Notes: generated from the letters alone by a model not told the origin. 64,000 nt of DNA from Ophiodon elongatus (GCA_016806645.1 JACSYO010001630.1:535501-599500), one strand, 5' to 3'; positions 44,796 through 58,133 are shown, numbered from the stretch's first letter. Made by a program: numbers and translations.

Positions 44796-45250
44796 CCCCT
44801 ATAACTTTGTGGAACTCTATCGTTGCCGCTGTGGAGTCCTTCCGCTTCCTCGACTCCACCATAACCCAGGACCTCAAGTGGGAGCTGACCATCAGCTCCA
44901 TCACCAAGAAGGCTCAGCAGAGGATGTTCTTCCTGAGGCAGCTGAAGAAGTTCAAGCTGCCAAAGACATTGATGGTGCACTTCTACACCGCCATCACTGA
45001 GTCCATCCTCTGCTCCTCCATCAGCGGATCATTCGCTCTGCTGAGAGGGGGATTGGTTGCAATCTGCCATCCCTCCATGACTCTGATTCTTACATCCCCA
45101 GGACAATTTCCTTCAACACCCTTGCACATCTTTTATTTATAAAATACACATGCCACTTTTATTTTATAATGCATACTTGTTTGAATGTACTGTTACCTGT
45201 TTGTTTGTTTATTGTTCCGTGTAGTACATGTAGTACATGTAGTACATCTG
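44796..45250 (+). mobile_element. LINE reverse transcriptase C-terminal fragment and 3' UTR
   Basis: The frame gives AAVESFRFLDSTITQDLKWE, LTISSITKKAQQRMFFLRQL, KKFKLPKTLMVHFYTAITES and ILCSSIS, a C-terminal block of CR1/Rex1/L2-superfamily fish LINEs. The catalytic region is absent and the last part before the stop at 45140-45142 is rearranged. An AT-rich UTR follows, with three copies of TAGTACATG near 45222-45247. Confidence 0.85.
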
Positions 45251-46450
45251 TGTCTTTTTGGCTTCAGGCACAAATGTTGGGCCTTTGAAGATGTCTAACC
45301 ACAGGAGGACAGCTCTTCATGGTGTGCCCCAGATGGTTATATTTGGCAGACACACCAGTCCACAAGAAATATGTTGTATTCAGCAGGTGTGTGGGGAAAT
45401 TAATCTTCAGAGGGAAGTCACTCACTAATTTCCTGCAGGTGTTGTGCTTGCCTATAATTGGTCAAGAGGTTTGCCGTCCTGTTAGCCTGCATGCAAGAGG
45501 CTTTTTCCTTTAAATTGAATTAGTTAATCAACACAGTTGATGTAACAATGAGCCTGCACCTGCACTTATGTGCTCTTTAGTTGTAAATGTCACTGTTTCT
45601 CTCTGTGTTGTCTTGTAGGTGGCTGCTGCAGAAGTCTTGTCAAAATGTTTTTGTTCTGTGTTCATTTCAAAATGTCCATTTGACATTCAACTCAGGCAGT
45701 GTGCCAAATACCCGTGGGGCAATGCGGGGGTCCCCCCTACCTAGTGCTCCAGTGTTATGCTGAAGTCTTACAAAGACAATATGCAATACGATTTCATGGA
45801 TACAAGCAAAGACAATCAACTTAAGCTACACACTTTTCACACACATCATCAGGGCTAAAGTTGACAATAAGGTCACTATCATTCAAAAAAAGAATGGACT
45901 TTAGGTTAAGGGCAACAGTATAGTATGGATCAATTCATTCTAAAGTACATCAATTATTTACCCGTATGAAATATGTGATAACACGCCACCATTGTTATAT
46001 TTTTATAACAAAGGCTAATATAAAAACTATCTCTTATCTCTAACTTGGTATTTGTATGATCGGATGTTCGCATATTTGATGAAATTTGTATACGAATAAA
46101 AAAAACTTAAATTCCGAAATTGGTGACCCGGTGAAACCTCCATAGTCAACAGAGCAGATAGAAACAGCAACGTTAAGCAGTCTATTAATGCTGAGAGCTA
46201 ATTAAACTGAGAATGCAAGCAGATCCAGGAGATAGACCTGCGAGTGTGTGTGCACATTGATGTAGCACTTAGCCTGAGGGTTGAGGTGTTTGACCTGTGT
46301 TTGACACAGTTAAAACCCCTCCCTCGCCCTCATCCTCTTCCTCTCTTCTCTTCCTTCTCTTCTCCATTTGTCATCCTCATCATCAGAGGCTGACAAGGAG
46401 TGGGGACAGGGTGAGGGGGAAACTCATCTCTCCACGGGTACACATGGGAG
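45251..46450. other. unannotated sequence
   Basis: A pyrimidine-rich stretch occurs at 46315-46375. No gene or named repeat recognised. Confidence 0.45.
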
Positions 46451-46718
46451 ACTGTGGCTTAGTGGGGAGCAGGGTCGTCCTTCATATCAGAGGATCGGTG
46501 GTTCGATCCCAGGCTCCGCTAGCCCATGTCAATGTGTCCTTGGGCAAGACACTTAACCCCAAATGTCTCCTGTAGCTGTGCCTACGGTGTGTGAATGTTA
46601 GCTACTCCTGATAGGCAGGTGGCAGCTTAGCCCCACCCATCAGTGTGTGAATGGGTGAATGATGGCATGTAGCATTAAAGCACTTTGAGTGGTTGAAAGA
46701 TCTAGACACGTATAGGAC
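46451..46718 (+). mobile_element. tRNA-derived SINE, second copy
   Basis: Same plan as the copy at 18892: degraded box A TGTGGCTTAGTGGGGAGC, box B GGTTCGATCCC (46500-46510), GTCCTTGGGCAAGACACTTA, 'TGTGTGAATGGGTGAATG', then AGCACTTTGAGTGG at the 3' end. It has a single head, unlike the first copy. Confidence 0.85.
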
Positions 46719-47984
46719 CAATGACATCTATTTGAACGACTAGTTTTGGTGTCAAATATAAACCTGGTCCGCCTGTTGAACGGACGTCATGAATCCTCGT
46801 CTTGTCCCTCTGAACTGCTCACTGCATCTGCTACGGTGCTGCAAGCTGCTAAAACATAGGAAGCGGCATAGATGGACCCAACGGCACTGAATGAACGAGT
46901 GAGGAGTGATTGAAACCGACTTAAGTCGAGACAGATGGCAGGTACAGCACAAACGCTCCAGAGACTGAGCAATGCAAAAAATAATTGGTCCAAAATTCAA
47001 AAACAAAAATAATTACGTCATAACATAGCTGGATCATGGATGTATTATAGAACTGGCTACCGGACCCCAAGATGGCACTTACTGTATTCAGAATTTCTGC
47101 ATGAGAATTTCTCATCTGACACTTACTTTAAAAAAGTTTCTAGCTTCCTGGTTCACATCCGGGTTTATGCGTCTCACTGAATATACGCAGCAGTGTCAAT
47201 CCCATCACACCTCTGGCCCAGCCAAGATTTGTGAACGAGCAAACCCGTTCTAGATCCGGCAAACTGCTATGCGAGCAGACTTCTAAGGGACTTGCTTGAA
47301 ACCATGGATGTATTTATACAAATTGCAAAAACCAACAATGAAGATGATGTTCAAAAAAGTAAACTCTAAAATTGCTGATACCATTCTCTTTCCTGAGACA
47401 CAACACCAAACGTGCGTAGCATGCTCACATAGCTGGAGGTGTCCTGTCAACAGTTTAATAGACTAGTCTCTTTCACGTCAACGTGGAAAAAGCTTTTTAG
47501 GCAGCAGGGGATTTATTGTATAATAGCATGAGTGGCCACAGGAAGAAAATTAGAAGCAAGGCTGTTATATGTTACTCGTTACTGATCTATGTTACTGTCA
47601 ACCAATTCGATTTCTGATACCTTATAAAATGTCTCAGATGTCAACAGTATATATTTGTTAAATGTGGACAGAATGTTGGACATGACACACATATTCTTTG
47701 TTTTGCAGAAGACAGAAGAAAGAAAGAGTGTTGGAGTGGAAGATCTGTACCGATGAGAGGGTATAACTGTACAGAACAAAAAGCTTTAGGCCTAGGTGTG
47801 TGTGTGTGTGTGTGTGCCTTCATTCACATCATCACACATCAGTTCTTCCTTTCTACTACTGCAACCATCTGAAAGACATAGACCTCCTCTCCTTTCCCCT
47901 CTTGTCCTCTCCTGCTCCTTCTATTTTTTCCTAGTTTCCTCTCCTCTCTCTCCTCTCTCCTATCTATCTGTCTCCGTGAAAGGC
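46719..47984. other. unannotated, one TG tract, pyrimidine-rich end
   Basis: A TG microsatellite at about 47795-47816, then CT-rich sequence at 47880-47975. The rest is unassigned. Confidence 0.45.
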
Positions 47985-48372
47985 CAGCGTGAGCACAAAG
48001 GCCTGCCGTGGTAGGTAGTTATAGAGCTCCATTGTCACACAGACTTTCACTATCTGCTCCATCTTAATAAGAGCAGTCATCATTTAGAGTCTAAGTCGCC
48101 CTCAGTCTCCGTGCTTTAATTATGACGTATCGATTGTCTCGTTAAGTCTAGTTTGGCTTAATGAAATCTATTGTTACCTCTAATTCTGCCTTCCATTGTC
48201 CCTCCTTGCAGCGCTCGGTGTGTGTGATGTGGACCTGGGCTCTCTTTGTGCTGTCTAATCTGACTATGTGTGTGTGTGTGTGTGTGTGTGTGTTCTCATG
48301 TCTGCTTCTATATGTTTGTGTCTTGGTTTATCTGTTTGTGTCTCTAGGTGTGTGCGTGTAGATCTTTGTGTG

Positions 48373-48415
<43 letters not shown>

Positions 48416-48720
48416 GGTTTCGATGGGTCCCCGCTCTAAAAGGCGCTGCTGTCACCGTTTATCTGCTGCTTCCTGATTCCCTTCCATCGACTCTCAGCCA
48501 ATCAATTCACTAAATGATGCAATTATACGCCCTCCCTCTCCCCCTCTACATTTAAAGTTGAGAGGTTTATTTTGGATCAATCCAGACCACTTTGTGTGCA
48601 AATTACACAATTGCATTGCCTTCAGATTCCTTAGGCAGCCCAATTGGAGCGAGCCGTGGGTGTGAATGCCTAATGAGAGACCCTGTCCTTCAAAAAGGCT
48701 CTGTCGAACACTGGCAGAGA
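47985..48720. promoter_or_regulatory. candidate CNE region split by TG tracts
   Basis: Unique blocks at 48040-48240 (GTCATCATTTAGAG, 'GTGCTTTAATTATGACG') and 48475-48710 (AGCCAATCAATTCAC, 'CAAATTACACAATTGC', 'CAGCCCAATTGGAGCG') flank TG tracts at 48266-48292 and 48370-48413. Stops occur in all frames. Confidence 0.35.
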
Positions 48721-50240
48721 CAATTAGAGAAGCGGCAGCAGAAGAAAAAAAAAGGCCCGTTCCTGTTCCTTTACAGGACTACACTCCTCAAGATTTACAC
48801 CATATTGGATTCACAGGCCAGTTCCATTCACCAAAATCCATTGGTTTAAATGCTGCTTAAATTTGAAACCTGCTGTCATTTTGAGCCCGTTCATTCGTCT
48901 ACACCGAACAAACGAATCCTTTGTAACGGTTCTCATCGTCTCTCACAAGGCCATACAGTTCGGACACTTCATCGGTCCAATCCATCAGTTTTCTCATGTA
49001 AATCAGGGTCAGCACGTCAACGGTCCAAAATGAGGTGGTGATGCACTCGACGCTGTTTGGTTACTGACAAAAACATAAGTATTCCCCGTTGCTTGACCGA
49101 GACGGGGAACGACGTCGAATTTCAGTGTTATTATAGAGTAACTCTATCACAAGGACAGAGGTGACTGACGATGGATCTATTAGGAAAATCAGACAGTAAA
49201 TATTTCCACAGACTTGTGACTGCCACTCAGAGGCGTAAAGACTGTATGCATCTTAAAGAGACAGATGCTTTTACATCTTTTTAACAGCTGGCTAGAATCT
49301 AGAGTCTCACACCTCCTCCAGAGGTGCTTTGAACAATCTGATTTGATGCATTTACACTTAACTTTTTTGAGATTAGATGTTGATCTGCCCAAAATGCTTA
49401 AAGTAAATAAGTGTAAATGTTTACACAAGGCCTTTCTCGTAAGCCAGCATGCAGCTACCCGTCAATAATTTCATCATTTACACTTATGTTTTCCTACTTT
49501 GGCAAATCAAAATGTCTTCTTTGAAAAAGGCCTATCATTTAAAATATAACTTTGTTGGATCATATAGAAGCATACATTCTGTCGTAGCTACTAAAAATAA
49601 AAAAAATTGGTTCATGACTTTTTCTCTGTATATTATAATAGGCTATCCAGATAAAAGAGGTTTTACTTGGCAGTTCTTTGTAACAGGTGACATTGCCACA
49701 GGTAGTTGAAGCTTAATAGGGACTCACAAACATAACAGGAAAATCAACCCAAACATCAACCCCAAAACATATTAACTGCACATTTAAGAATATGAAATGC
49801 CTATGACATCTACATCAAAGAAAGAGCATGCTGGCCAGAGTGAGAAGAAGGTGACAGAGGAGTTACTGGCTGTGATCCATGTGGTCGTCTGGCGTGACAT
49901 TTATTTTAGGAGTGGTGGCGAGGGCAAGGGCAGGGAAACATAGACGGCATGTGAGGCGGGAGGCATGAAGTTGAATCTCTTCAGTTGATAAACATTAGGT
50001 TACCACCTAGAGATGCTCATCTTTTTACATCTTTTAAGTGTTTTGGCGAAAGTGTACAACTCTCACCCATCATCCATAAGAAAACCACATGAGGGTGCTT
50101 CACATGCACACAACACTGTCTACAGTCTTCACCTCTGGGTCTGGATGGAATTAAACCTTTACATAATCAGCTAAATATTTAATTAAACATAAGTATTGTT
50201 ATGTTATAGAAATTTGTATTAAATAATACTTGACAAATAA
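48721..50240. other. unannotated sequence
   Basis: No recognised repeat. A short 8-bp hairpin (49082-49089 and 49102-49109) is the only structure seen. Confidence 0.4.
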
Positions 50241-50780
50241 ATTAACTGTAAATTAACAACCAAACCTATACAGTTGGCTTGTTAATTTACAGATAATGTC
50301 TATGCTATTAAAAGGTTTTGAATACTATTTTTAGAAACAGACTACTGTAAACATTTAGAATTATTTTCTGTTACAGTTTAAATGTAAAAGTACAAATAAA
50401 TATGAAACTAATATGATTAATTTAAAATTACAAAGATAAACGTTAAATTGTTAGTATGGACATGAAGCTTTATATAATAATTATATGTAATTACAGAACA
50501 TTATTATCATTTTATTTAAATTTGTATGTTATATAAGAAAGAAGAAGAAACACTATAAATACAACTGTACAAAACATGAGAAACAATTTTATAATGTAAT
50601 TATTAGCATAATATTTAAAAAGCAGTTGGGTTGTTAATTAACATATAATGTCTATTATTTTACTTTTTTCTTAGTTTTGTTTACAATTTAAAAAAACACA
50701 AAAGTACTGTACAAATCTAGAGTTATTTTCATTAAAGTGAGGATTATTTTTATTTAAGTGTACAGAACCATTTCCATTTG
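50241..50780. repeat. diverged direct duplication in AT-rich DNA, with a foldback
   Basis: CAGTTGGCTTGTTAATTTAC.ATAATGTCTAT (from about 50271) resembles CAGTTGGGTTGTTAATTAAC.ATAATGTCTAT (from about 50624). A perfect 14-bp inverted repeat (50246-50259 and 50279-50292) overlaps the first. Confidence 0.6.
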
Positions 50781-51522
50781 GATTCATAATGTAAAGCTGA
50801 ATGACAAATGTTTGCATTCGTCTGTATTGTTTACAATGCTGCTAGCATCCATATTTTTGTTTCCTTAAGCGGCATGTGCTGTTTTTATGCCGAATTTAAA
50901 TAGAATGAAAAATTCCTTTAGATAGGTGAGTCAAACCTGTTCAGGGAAGTACAACACAGTAAACAGGTATATCAACACATCAAATTGCCACCAGGTCAGG
51001 CTCTCCAGTCTTGGAAATATTTAAAAATATTTAGATGGAAATGTTAAAATTGGCTAGTTTCAAACCAATGACATTCTTTAAGTTGACTTTCATTGTTAGC
51101 CCTGTAAATCAGCCCATAACAAACCAGTGGCCTACCTGCTGACCTGCCAGTGTCTCATTATTTATGACCTAACCCACCTGATGAACCAGTGGATGTGTGG
51201 ATTCTGAATCACACAGTGCATCGCTGGTACAAAACGTGTTTCTTCAGCCCTGCCTTTCTTAGTCTCCATATCACCTTCCCCTTGCAACATATTTTAAACT
51301 TTCAACATCTCCCCTAAGCAGGATCTCTAACCTCTAAATGTCTTCCTCTCCTGTGAATGACACACAGACTGACAGCTGCGCTGCAGTGCTCGGGCTTTAA
51401 AGGAGTCATTCACCCAAATCCCTGTCTGACCCTGGCCTTTTGCTCTCTTTCTTCTGCGCTTAGTTCAAGTTCTAACACCAGTCAACTAGAAAACACTCTG
51501 ATCCCTGGCCATGGCTAGTCCC
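50781..51522. other. unannotated sequence
   Basis: No recognised element. Confidence 0.45.
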
Positions 51523-51653
<131 letters not shown>

Positions 51654-52830
51654 GTGTGTTTGTGAGCTGGACAAATCTACCAATCTATTCCCCAGCAGCA
51701 GTCCTGAGCAGTCAAACATGGCTGGCAGTGCTGGCTGACTGGAGGGATGATGGATGGAGGCTTGGTTAGCTCTGCATCATGTACTGAACATCAAGGGTGC
51801 ACATATGGCAGGCAGGAACAGGTCTGCAGTTACAAAATCACAGGTTAGAGCCCATGAGGTAGACAAAAGCACAGCAGTGGCCCACACTAAGACTGGAGCA
51901 AAGAAGGTTGTATTGGTTAGCTCCCAGTGTGAAGAGGTATATATAGACTGGGCTTGTTCTGGCCAAATCCCAGTGTGCAGAGGTTTCAGCTGGGATTGTT
52001 TTCTCTGCCGCCCCCTACAATTTGAGTATAGACTCAGATTTTAGGGGGCAACTCCCAATAGACGGACTGGGATTGTGCTGGCCAATGTTACACACTGTTG
52101 GCATTTCATTTCATCACCGTTGTATATCGTTCCTCACCGTGTACAAAGGTCTTGCTGAAATGATCTGTAAAGACAATGTTAGGTGGAGCACTTCCAGGGC
52201 TGGACATGAAACTGTCCTGAGAAAATGTACAAAAGACCATAAAATATCTGGTTGATTTGCAAATAAACAGTAAAAAAAAAAAAAAAAAGTCTATAACAAT
52301 TTAAAAAGATATGAGCCTGCGTACATAAAACTTCAAAGCATTAACATGGGCAATCCGATCAAGAGAGGACAGCTCTAAAAACAACTGATCGGATCGCTCA
52401 AACCACTTGCCGAGGTTGTCTGGGACACATTCGACCACATGTCTTGTGTAGTGTGAATACCAATGTGTACTGTGTACCCCGACAAGGACGTAACAGGAAA
52501 ACCCGTCATCAAAGCCCCAGCTCTCCTTTCGTTCTTCCTTTATATTCATCTCCAGTTGGTTCTCAAGTTGCTTAAGCTCTCCATTGAAAGATATTACGAG
52601 TGTGTCAAACCTTTTAATTTCTACTTCTTCTTCTATTAATTTCTTTCAGACTACACACTGGAAGAGCATTGCTGCCTCCCACCGGTTGAACAAATTAGAT
52701 CTTTGCCAACAGAAATGATGTACGTGTTAATTTGCATGTAGTGCGGGAAAAAATGAGATCAGATCACGAGTGGTCAGTGGCCCTTCATGTCAAACTATGG
52801 CGCTTTACGTACCCTCTAGTTTTTGATGTG
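51654..52830. other. unannotated, one hairpin
   Basis: Contains a 40-nt hairpin-like segment (52010-52049) with GCCCCCTA/TAGGGGGC outer and TGAGT/ACTCA inner pairing, and a poly(A) near 52273-52288. A 96-codon frame at 51754-52044 matches nothing known. Confidence 0.45.
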
Positions 52831-53000
52831 CAAGACTGCCTCTGGCTGTAATAATGACGAGACAGGAGTAAAGGAGGAAGTCAGGTGAGGTAGTCTGCAC
52901 AGGGAGGACGGCAGGGTGGATGGATGGGTCAGACAAACACGGGGCATTCCCCGAGGAGACCGCTGTTTGTGTCCGGTAGTAACACCAATTAATGCTACAA
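52831..53000 (+). repeat. family R fragment, copy 3
   Basis: GAGACAGGAGTAAAGGAGGAAGTCAGG and 'GACAAACACGGGGCATTCC', followed by GAGGAGACCGCTGTTTGTGT, correspond to the right half of the copies at 11500 and 27590. Confidence 0.55.
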
Positions 53001-53904
53001 TTAAGTTACGTTTAACTTATGTATGATATCATTTTTTGCTGTTTTGTTATGTGGGCAAATGGGACTGTAATCTGCATTTTGTTGCGCAACCCTGGTGCAC
53101 AATTACAAGAAAATAACCTTGTAACGTAACTACGTATTGAAGCCTATCCTGCAGATATAAAAATGACTCTAAAAGGGTATCCAGTGGCAAGGGGTCCAGA
53201 CCAAGAGTCCATGTGACGAGTTGAAACTAGTACACTTACAGCAAATGGAATGCTGCCTTTAATAATTAGTTAAACGTTAAAAATGACAAAACAACAACAA
53301 AATATATAAAATAAAAGTCAGCCGGCAGTTTCAGAGAAGAAAAATAGGGATCAGATAAAATAATAACTGTGGCTTTGCTTCTATTTTACTGACATTTTGC
53401 GAGTTGACTATGCTGTTACTGTTGTGAAAACTGCATTCAAATTTGACTCCATAAACAGGAAGTGTAACGTTGCCATATATTCAAGAACAAGTGCTATGGA
53501 CTACACCTTGAACTTGAACTTTCATTTATTTTTTTGGTCTCAATTACAAGTATGTTGTATTAACTATTACCAGCTCCTGTTTGCAGTTTCCCATGAATGT
53601 AGAGACGATAAATCTTAAAATCGGATATTAAGGCCGAAGATACTTACTTTGAACTATGCATTTGCGTGCGCATGACGCTGACTCACATATCCTGCATCCG
53701 TTTGTAGCATTGGTTGTGTTCGTCACGTGGTTAAAAAGTAAGTATATCTCCAGTAAGTGTTTTACTGAACTACATGAACTGTAACAGTCATTGTTAATGT
53801 TGAATACAATAATAATCAAGACATTTCCATTTCGGAATTTTTTTTTTGGTTGTATTTTTCTGTCACTTCATCCACAACTATCCCCTCTCTTTCTCTTTCC
53901 TCAG
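53001..53904. other. unannotated AT-rich sequence
   Basis: Ends with a strong polypyrimidine tract at 53881-53902. Confidence 0.4.
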
Positions 53905-53971
53905 AGGCACAACAGCTTCCAGAGACAGCAGAAACGCCCTCGAATAAAGAGAGTGAAGAGGAGAGAAAAAG
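53905..53971 (+). other. possible 67-nt exon (weak)
   Basis: Preceded by a CT-rich tract ending TTTCCTCAG and followed by AAAAAG|GTAAAA, so both splice signals are good. One frame inside reads AQQLPETAETPSNKESEEER, an acidic, plausible coding composition. No homolog is recognised and no neighbouring exon is visible; a chance occurrence in a low-complexity area is at least as likely. Confidence 0.15.
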
Positions 53972-53984
53972 GTAAAAGGGCTTC

Positions 53985-54660
53985 AAAGTAAAGTGTTGGT
54001 GAGGAAGGAAGAGACAGAGCGACGGACATACTGTACAAAAAAAAAGTCCTGGGAGAGAAGGGATGGACAGAGAGAGGAGGAGAAGGAGACAGGGGGGAGG
54101 GACATGCGAAACCCAAAGCCAGCTCTGTGTTGGGAGAGGAGGGGGAGGAGGAGGCCCAGTAAATCAGCCAGCCTCTTGTCAACACCTCCCACCAGCTCCC
54201 CCCCAGGGGCTTCTGAAGCCACTGAGCTGAGAATAACAAATGGCCGTCATTGGCCAGGCAAAAAGCTGTGATTATAATTATCACATCCCACACTGACCTT
54301 GCATAAACCTTAATCCTTCTCCAATGGAGCATTTAAATAGGCTGCCAACAGCGACAGAGATGAGGAGCGAGGGAGGGAGGGAGGGAGGGAGGGGAGGGCA
54401 GGGGAGGGGAGGTGATGCGGGAAGGCAGGAGAAGGAGGAATGCGGGGAGAAGTGGAAAGGGAGGCGAACACAACATGTAAAGACGAGGAGGTGGGAAGGG
54501 AAAAGAGCTGAGAGGGTAGAAGAAGATGGAAGCGAGTCGTGGAGATCAAGAGGCGATGAAAGCGAGAGAGCGGGAGGATGAGAGAGGCAGGGAAAGCAGG
54601 GAGGGAGCAGTGAGTGTCGTGGTTCAGCTGCACACCTGGAGGTTCAGCAGTCCAACACAA
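53985..54660. repeat. purine-rich region around a short CNE-like block
   Basis: GGAGGG/GAGAGG sequence at 54000-54150 and 54360-54620 (with a GGGA array near 54369-54395) flanks unique sequence at 54200-54345 (TGATTATAATTATCACATCC). It explains Arg/Glu/Gly frames on plus and Ser/Pro/Leu frames on minus. Confidence 0.7.
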
Positions 54661-54779
54661 GGAGTAATGAGGAGGTGAGACTGCAAGTCAGTGAGCACAG
54701 GAGAGGAGAGATCAGGAGTACGGTAAAAAAAACAAAACACTGGGATGTCAAGGGACTCTGTACAACTTTATCAAGGGGA

Positions 54780-55440
54780 GACACTACGGGTGAATAGGGT
54801 GAAAATGTTTAACTAATAGATATCACCATGAACCTTTCCGAGTTGATTACTTAAATTAAGACAATATGTTTTTGTATTACAAGTTTTCTGAAACTGTATC
54901 TTTAAATATGCAAAAGAGGCATTCTATTTTCAAATATTAGCTGAGTTGCATACATTTCCACAGCACAAAGTTGAACAAACATAAAACCAGGTTCAAAATT
55001 CTTGTTTCATTTAGTTGACATATTAGGAAAATTAAATCATTAATTATCGTTTCAAAAAATCTGAAAATCCTGCCAACAGCCATAACAAGTTTAAAAAAAA
55101 GTCCATGTTTTTATTAATTAAAATATTGAGATTTAAACGCAACATCTATCTATCATAGATCAGGATATGAATATTATATGAACAAACGGAATGAATTGGG
55201 AAGGTTTGGTGCCACTAAAGTTGAGATCTCTGGATCAGAGTCTGACAAAAACTAATTTAGAGAAAACGGCCTTTAAAGATACATTTTGCTAAATTGCATA
55301 CATTTTTAAGACACATTACAGGTAAATAGGGTAAATAAATCACTAATTGATATCACCATTAAACTTCCCCAATTACATTACATTAAGACAATTATCTTAT
55401 GCATTGCAAGTTTTCTGATATGTTATGTTCAAATGAGAAT
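54780..55440 (+). repeat. two diverged copies of a dispersed repeat unit
   Basis: 54785-54965 and 55290-55440 share AATAGGGT..., GATATCACCAT, 'ATTAAGACAAT', 'TTGCAAGTTTTCTGA/TTACAAGTTTTCTGA' and TTGCATACATTT. I recall similar sequence as a dispersed teleost repeat; here it forms an imperfect direct pair about 500 bp apart. Confidence 0.55.
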
Positions 55441-56583
55441 TCAGGATAAATCTACAGACACAAATAGTCAAAGTAGTGAAATAAACACCTTATTGTGTAT
55501 TTTGGATGTTTTCTTTCGACTATAGCTCTGAAAGAAAACATATTATGGAAGCAAAATATTAAAAAATCTCAAGTTTTATTGTACATGAATAGAGAAAAAT
55601 TAAACCCATCACCAGATCTTCACCCAACTGTAGAATATTTGGTGTTGGATAGCGTCCTCCACCATCATCATCAAAACACCAAATATAGGAAATGTTTTAG
55701 AAAACTTACTTTACCAAATTAATTACCAAGTTAAGTAATTTGCCCATTACTAAAGTGAATTTGCAAAATTAACTAACTAATAATAACTAATTAATATATA
55801 ATAAATGAATGAAATTGGCAATAACCAGACAAAATGATGTTGCACACTTTCCACACATTATGTTGAAAAATAAATCCTAGAATGTCTAATTGCCAAGCTG
55901 GGCCTTTTGATTAAATATATCATTGTTGCGCACTAATTATGACAAAAATACTATTTTGGGGGATTTGGATCATTGTTTCTACCGATGATGGAACTTTGTT
56001 ATCATCAAGATAATTTCAGTAATCTGGGAATGTGATGACATCACGTCATAGAAATGAAAGTTGTAATGAATGAGAATTATACTTATGATACAACACAGTA
56101 TATGTATTCAGATCTCTCCATATTTGTACGTAAGTCTAATATTCCTGTGTTTCGACCTATTATCCACGCATCAGTTTATCTGCACAATGCTTCTATTACT
56201 TTTGACAAAAACTGCCCCACACACACACACAGGCACAACAGCAGTTCCATTTGGTAGTGCACCACGTTGTGTACTTTATAAAAGTGGAAACAAAGTGATC
56301 ATTTAATGAATGAAAGTTGACAGAACAACATCTATAGGACCATAATAATGCTCTCTCTCTCTCTCTCTCTCTTTCTGTCTGGGTGGGTGCACGTGAGAGA
56401 GGGCAAACCTCAGGGAGGTCAGAGGTCAAGTGGTTTGACCCTGAGGTCAATTGAGTGGTGCCGCTCTCCTTCCAATAACATTTTACACACACTCTCATGA
56501 ACACATAGAGGCACACCTAAATAGGTTATGAAGAGCTGGAAATGTGTTGAAAATGCTCCTCAAACCGTGCTGCTTTTCGTACT
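55441..56583. other. unannotated, short CT tract
   Basis: CT repeat at about 56350-56371. No coding potential recognised. Confidence 0.45.
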
Positions 56584-56584
56584 G

Positions 56585-56646
<62 letters not shown>
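56584..56646. repeat. (GT)n microsatellite
   Basis: About 31 uninterrupted GT units. Confidence 0.98.
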
Positions 56647-56647
<1 letters not shown>

Positions 56648-58086
56648 CTGGTGACACCTTTTATTCACTATTTTACTTGTAACAGCATTAACAACCACAA
56701 TATATATTTATTTCAACCTCATCCCCATTCATAAGCTGTATATAAACACCTAATAAATGATTTATAATACACAATGTGGTAAGAGGTGGATGTGGGTGGG
56801 TCATTTTTAAGTGATTGTTTTAATGTGTTTCTCAACAGCAATGTTAACATCCATAACGTGTCAACAAATAATGAATTGGCAAATTAATGGAACATAGTGA
56901 TCATAACATTTATATATTTGATATATATTTTTAGCAGTATTTATTGGGTTCATTAATTATTTTTTAGAAATGAAGTACTTATTATAATTACATTTATGAA
57001 TGAAATACTTATTTATGAATAAATACCTCTCCATGACAGCTAAGCAAACTCTTTGCGCTGATGAAGGCCATGAGATGGGGTTGAAAGCTCCAAAGAAATC
57101 TAGTGAGGGCACCTTGAGTTACGATATTTTTGTAAAAATATTATTTCCAAGTTCAGGAATTAACCAGTTATTAAATGCTTTATAACCCTAAAATCATATA
57201 GAATTAAACACAATGGCAGCTTTATGTGTAATCACTTATTAAACAGCCAATCCACATATTTTAAACAGGAAGTTCAGTTTACTTGTCATAAGGAGTGAAA
57301 ACAGTATCACGTGAGCTTTGTCAGGTCAGATGTCATCGGGGTTATTTTGGTTTGGGTTTGAGACCAAACTAACTGGAGGTGTGGAGTCCTAAACAATTAG
57401 GCAGGTGTGTCTTATGTAAGATGAGTCGCATTATGGGAGGTGTTTTTGAAGTTTGACCCATTATTTGCTTCATCAATACAGCATGGTTCAGCTCGACTCG
57501 ACTCGACTCACTTACCAGGTCAAGTTCTCTATTTCGTTTTTTCCAATGCAGAAAGTTCACACTGAGTGTAAGCGGGATTCTCAGCTGGTTGCCATAGAGA
57601 CACCCTGTGAAACATCATCTTCAACAACACACTCGCTGTAGTGAATGCACTCCGTCAGTTGTATGGAGTAGTAGGTGTATGGGATAGTTTGCGCCGTGTA
57701 CAGCGTAGGTATGGTGTAATTTACGGCGTTGCAACTACTTTGTAGTGTGTCATAAACATTGTATTAACCTTTAATAAGCAGCATCCAGTTAAATTCCTCA
57801 TTTAATTGGTAAATTATTTGTTGTATAACAATACAATAAATTATGATCCCAATTTTACTGAAACAGTATTTTGTTTTATTTTTGTAACATGGGTGCATGC
57901 AAGGAAGAATCAAACTTAAAAAAGGAGAAAACCATACATTATTGTGTTGAAGTATCATTAAATATTCTCAACATTTTGTTTGAATTCTGCTTATTAATGC
58001 TAAATAGTGATTCGAGTGTTATAGAATATTTATTTAAAATGTAAAATTTGTGATTCAGTGCTCTTTAAATTTCAATTTCAATTTCT

Positions 58087-58089
<3 letters not shown>
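56647..58089. other. unannotated AT-rich sequence
   Basis: A short (CGACT)n run near 57494-57508 is the only repeat seen. Confidence 0.45.

Positions 58090-58128
<39 letters not shown>
58090..58128. repeat. (TA)n microsatellite
   Basis: About 19 TA units, potentially cruciform-forming. Confidence 0.97.
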
Positions 58129-58133
<5 letters not shown>

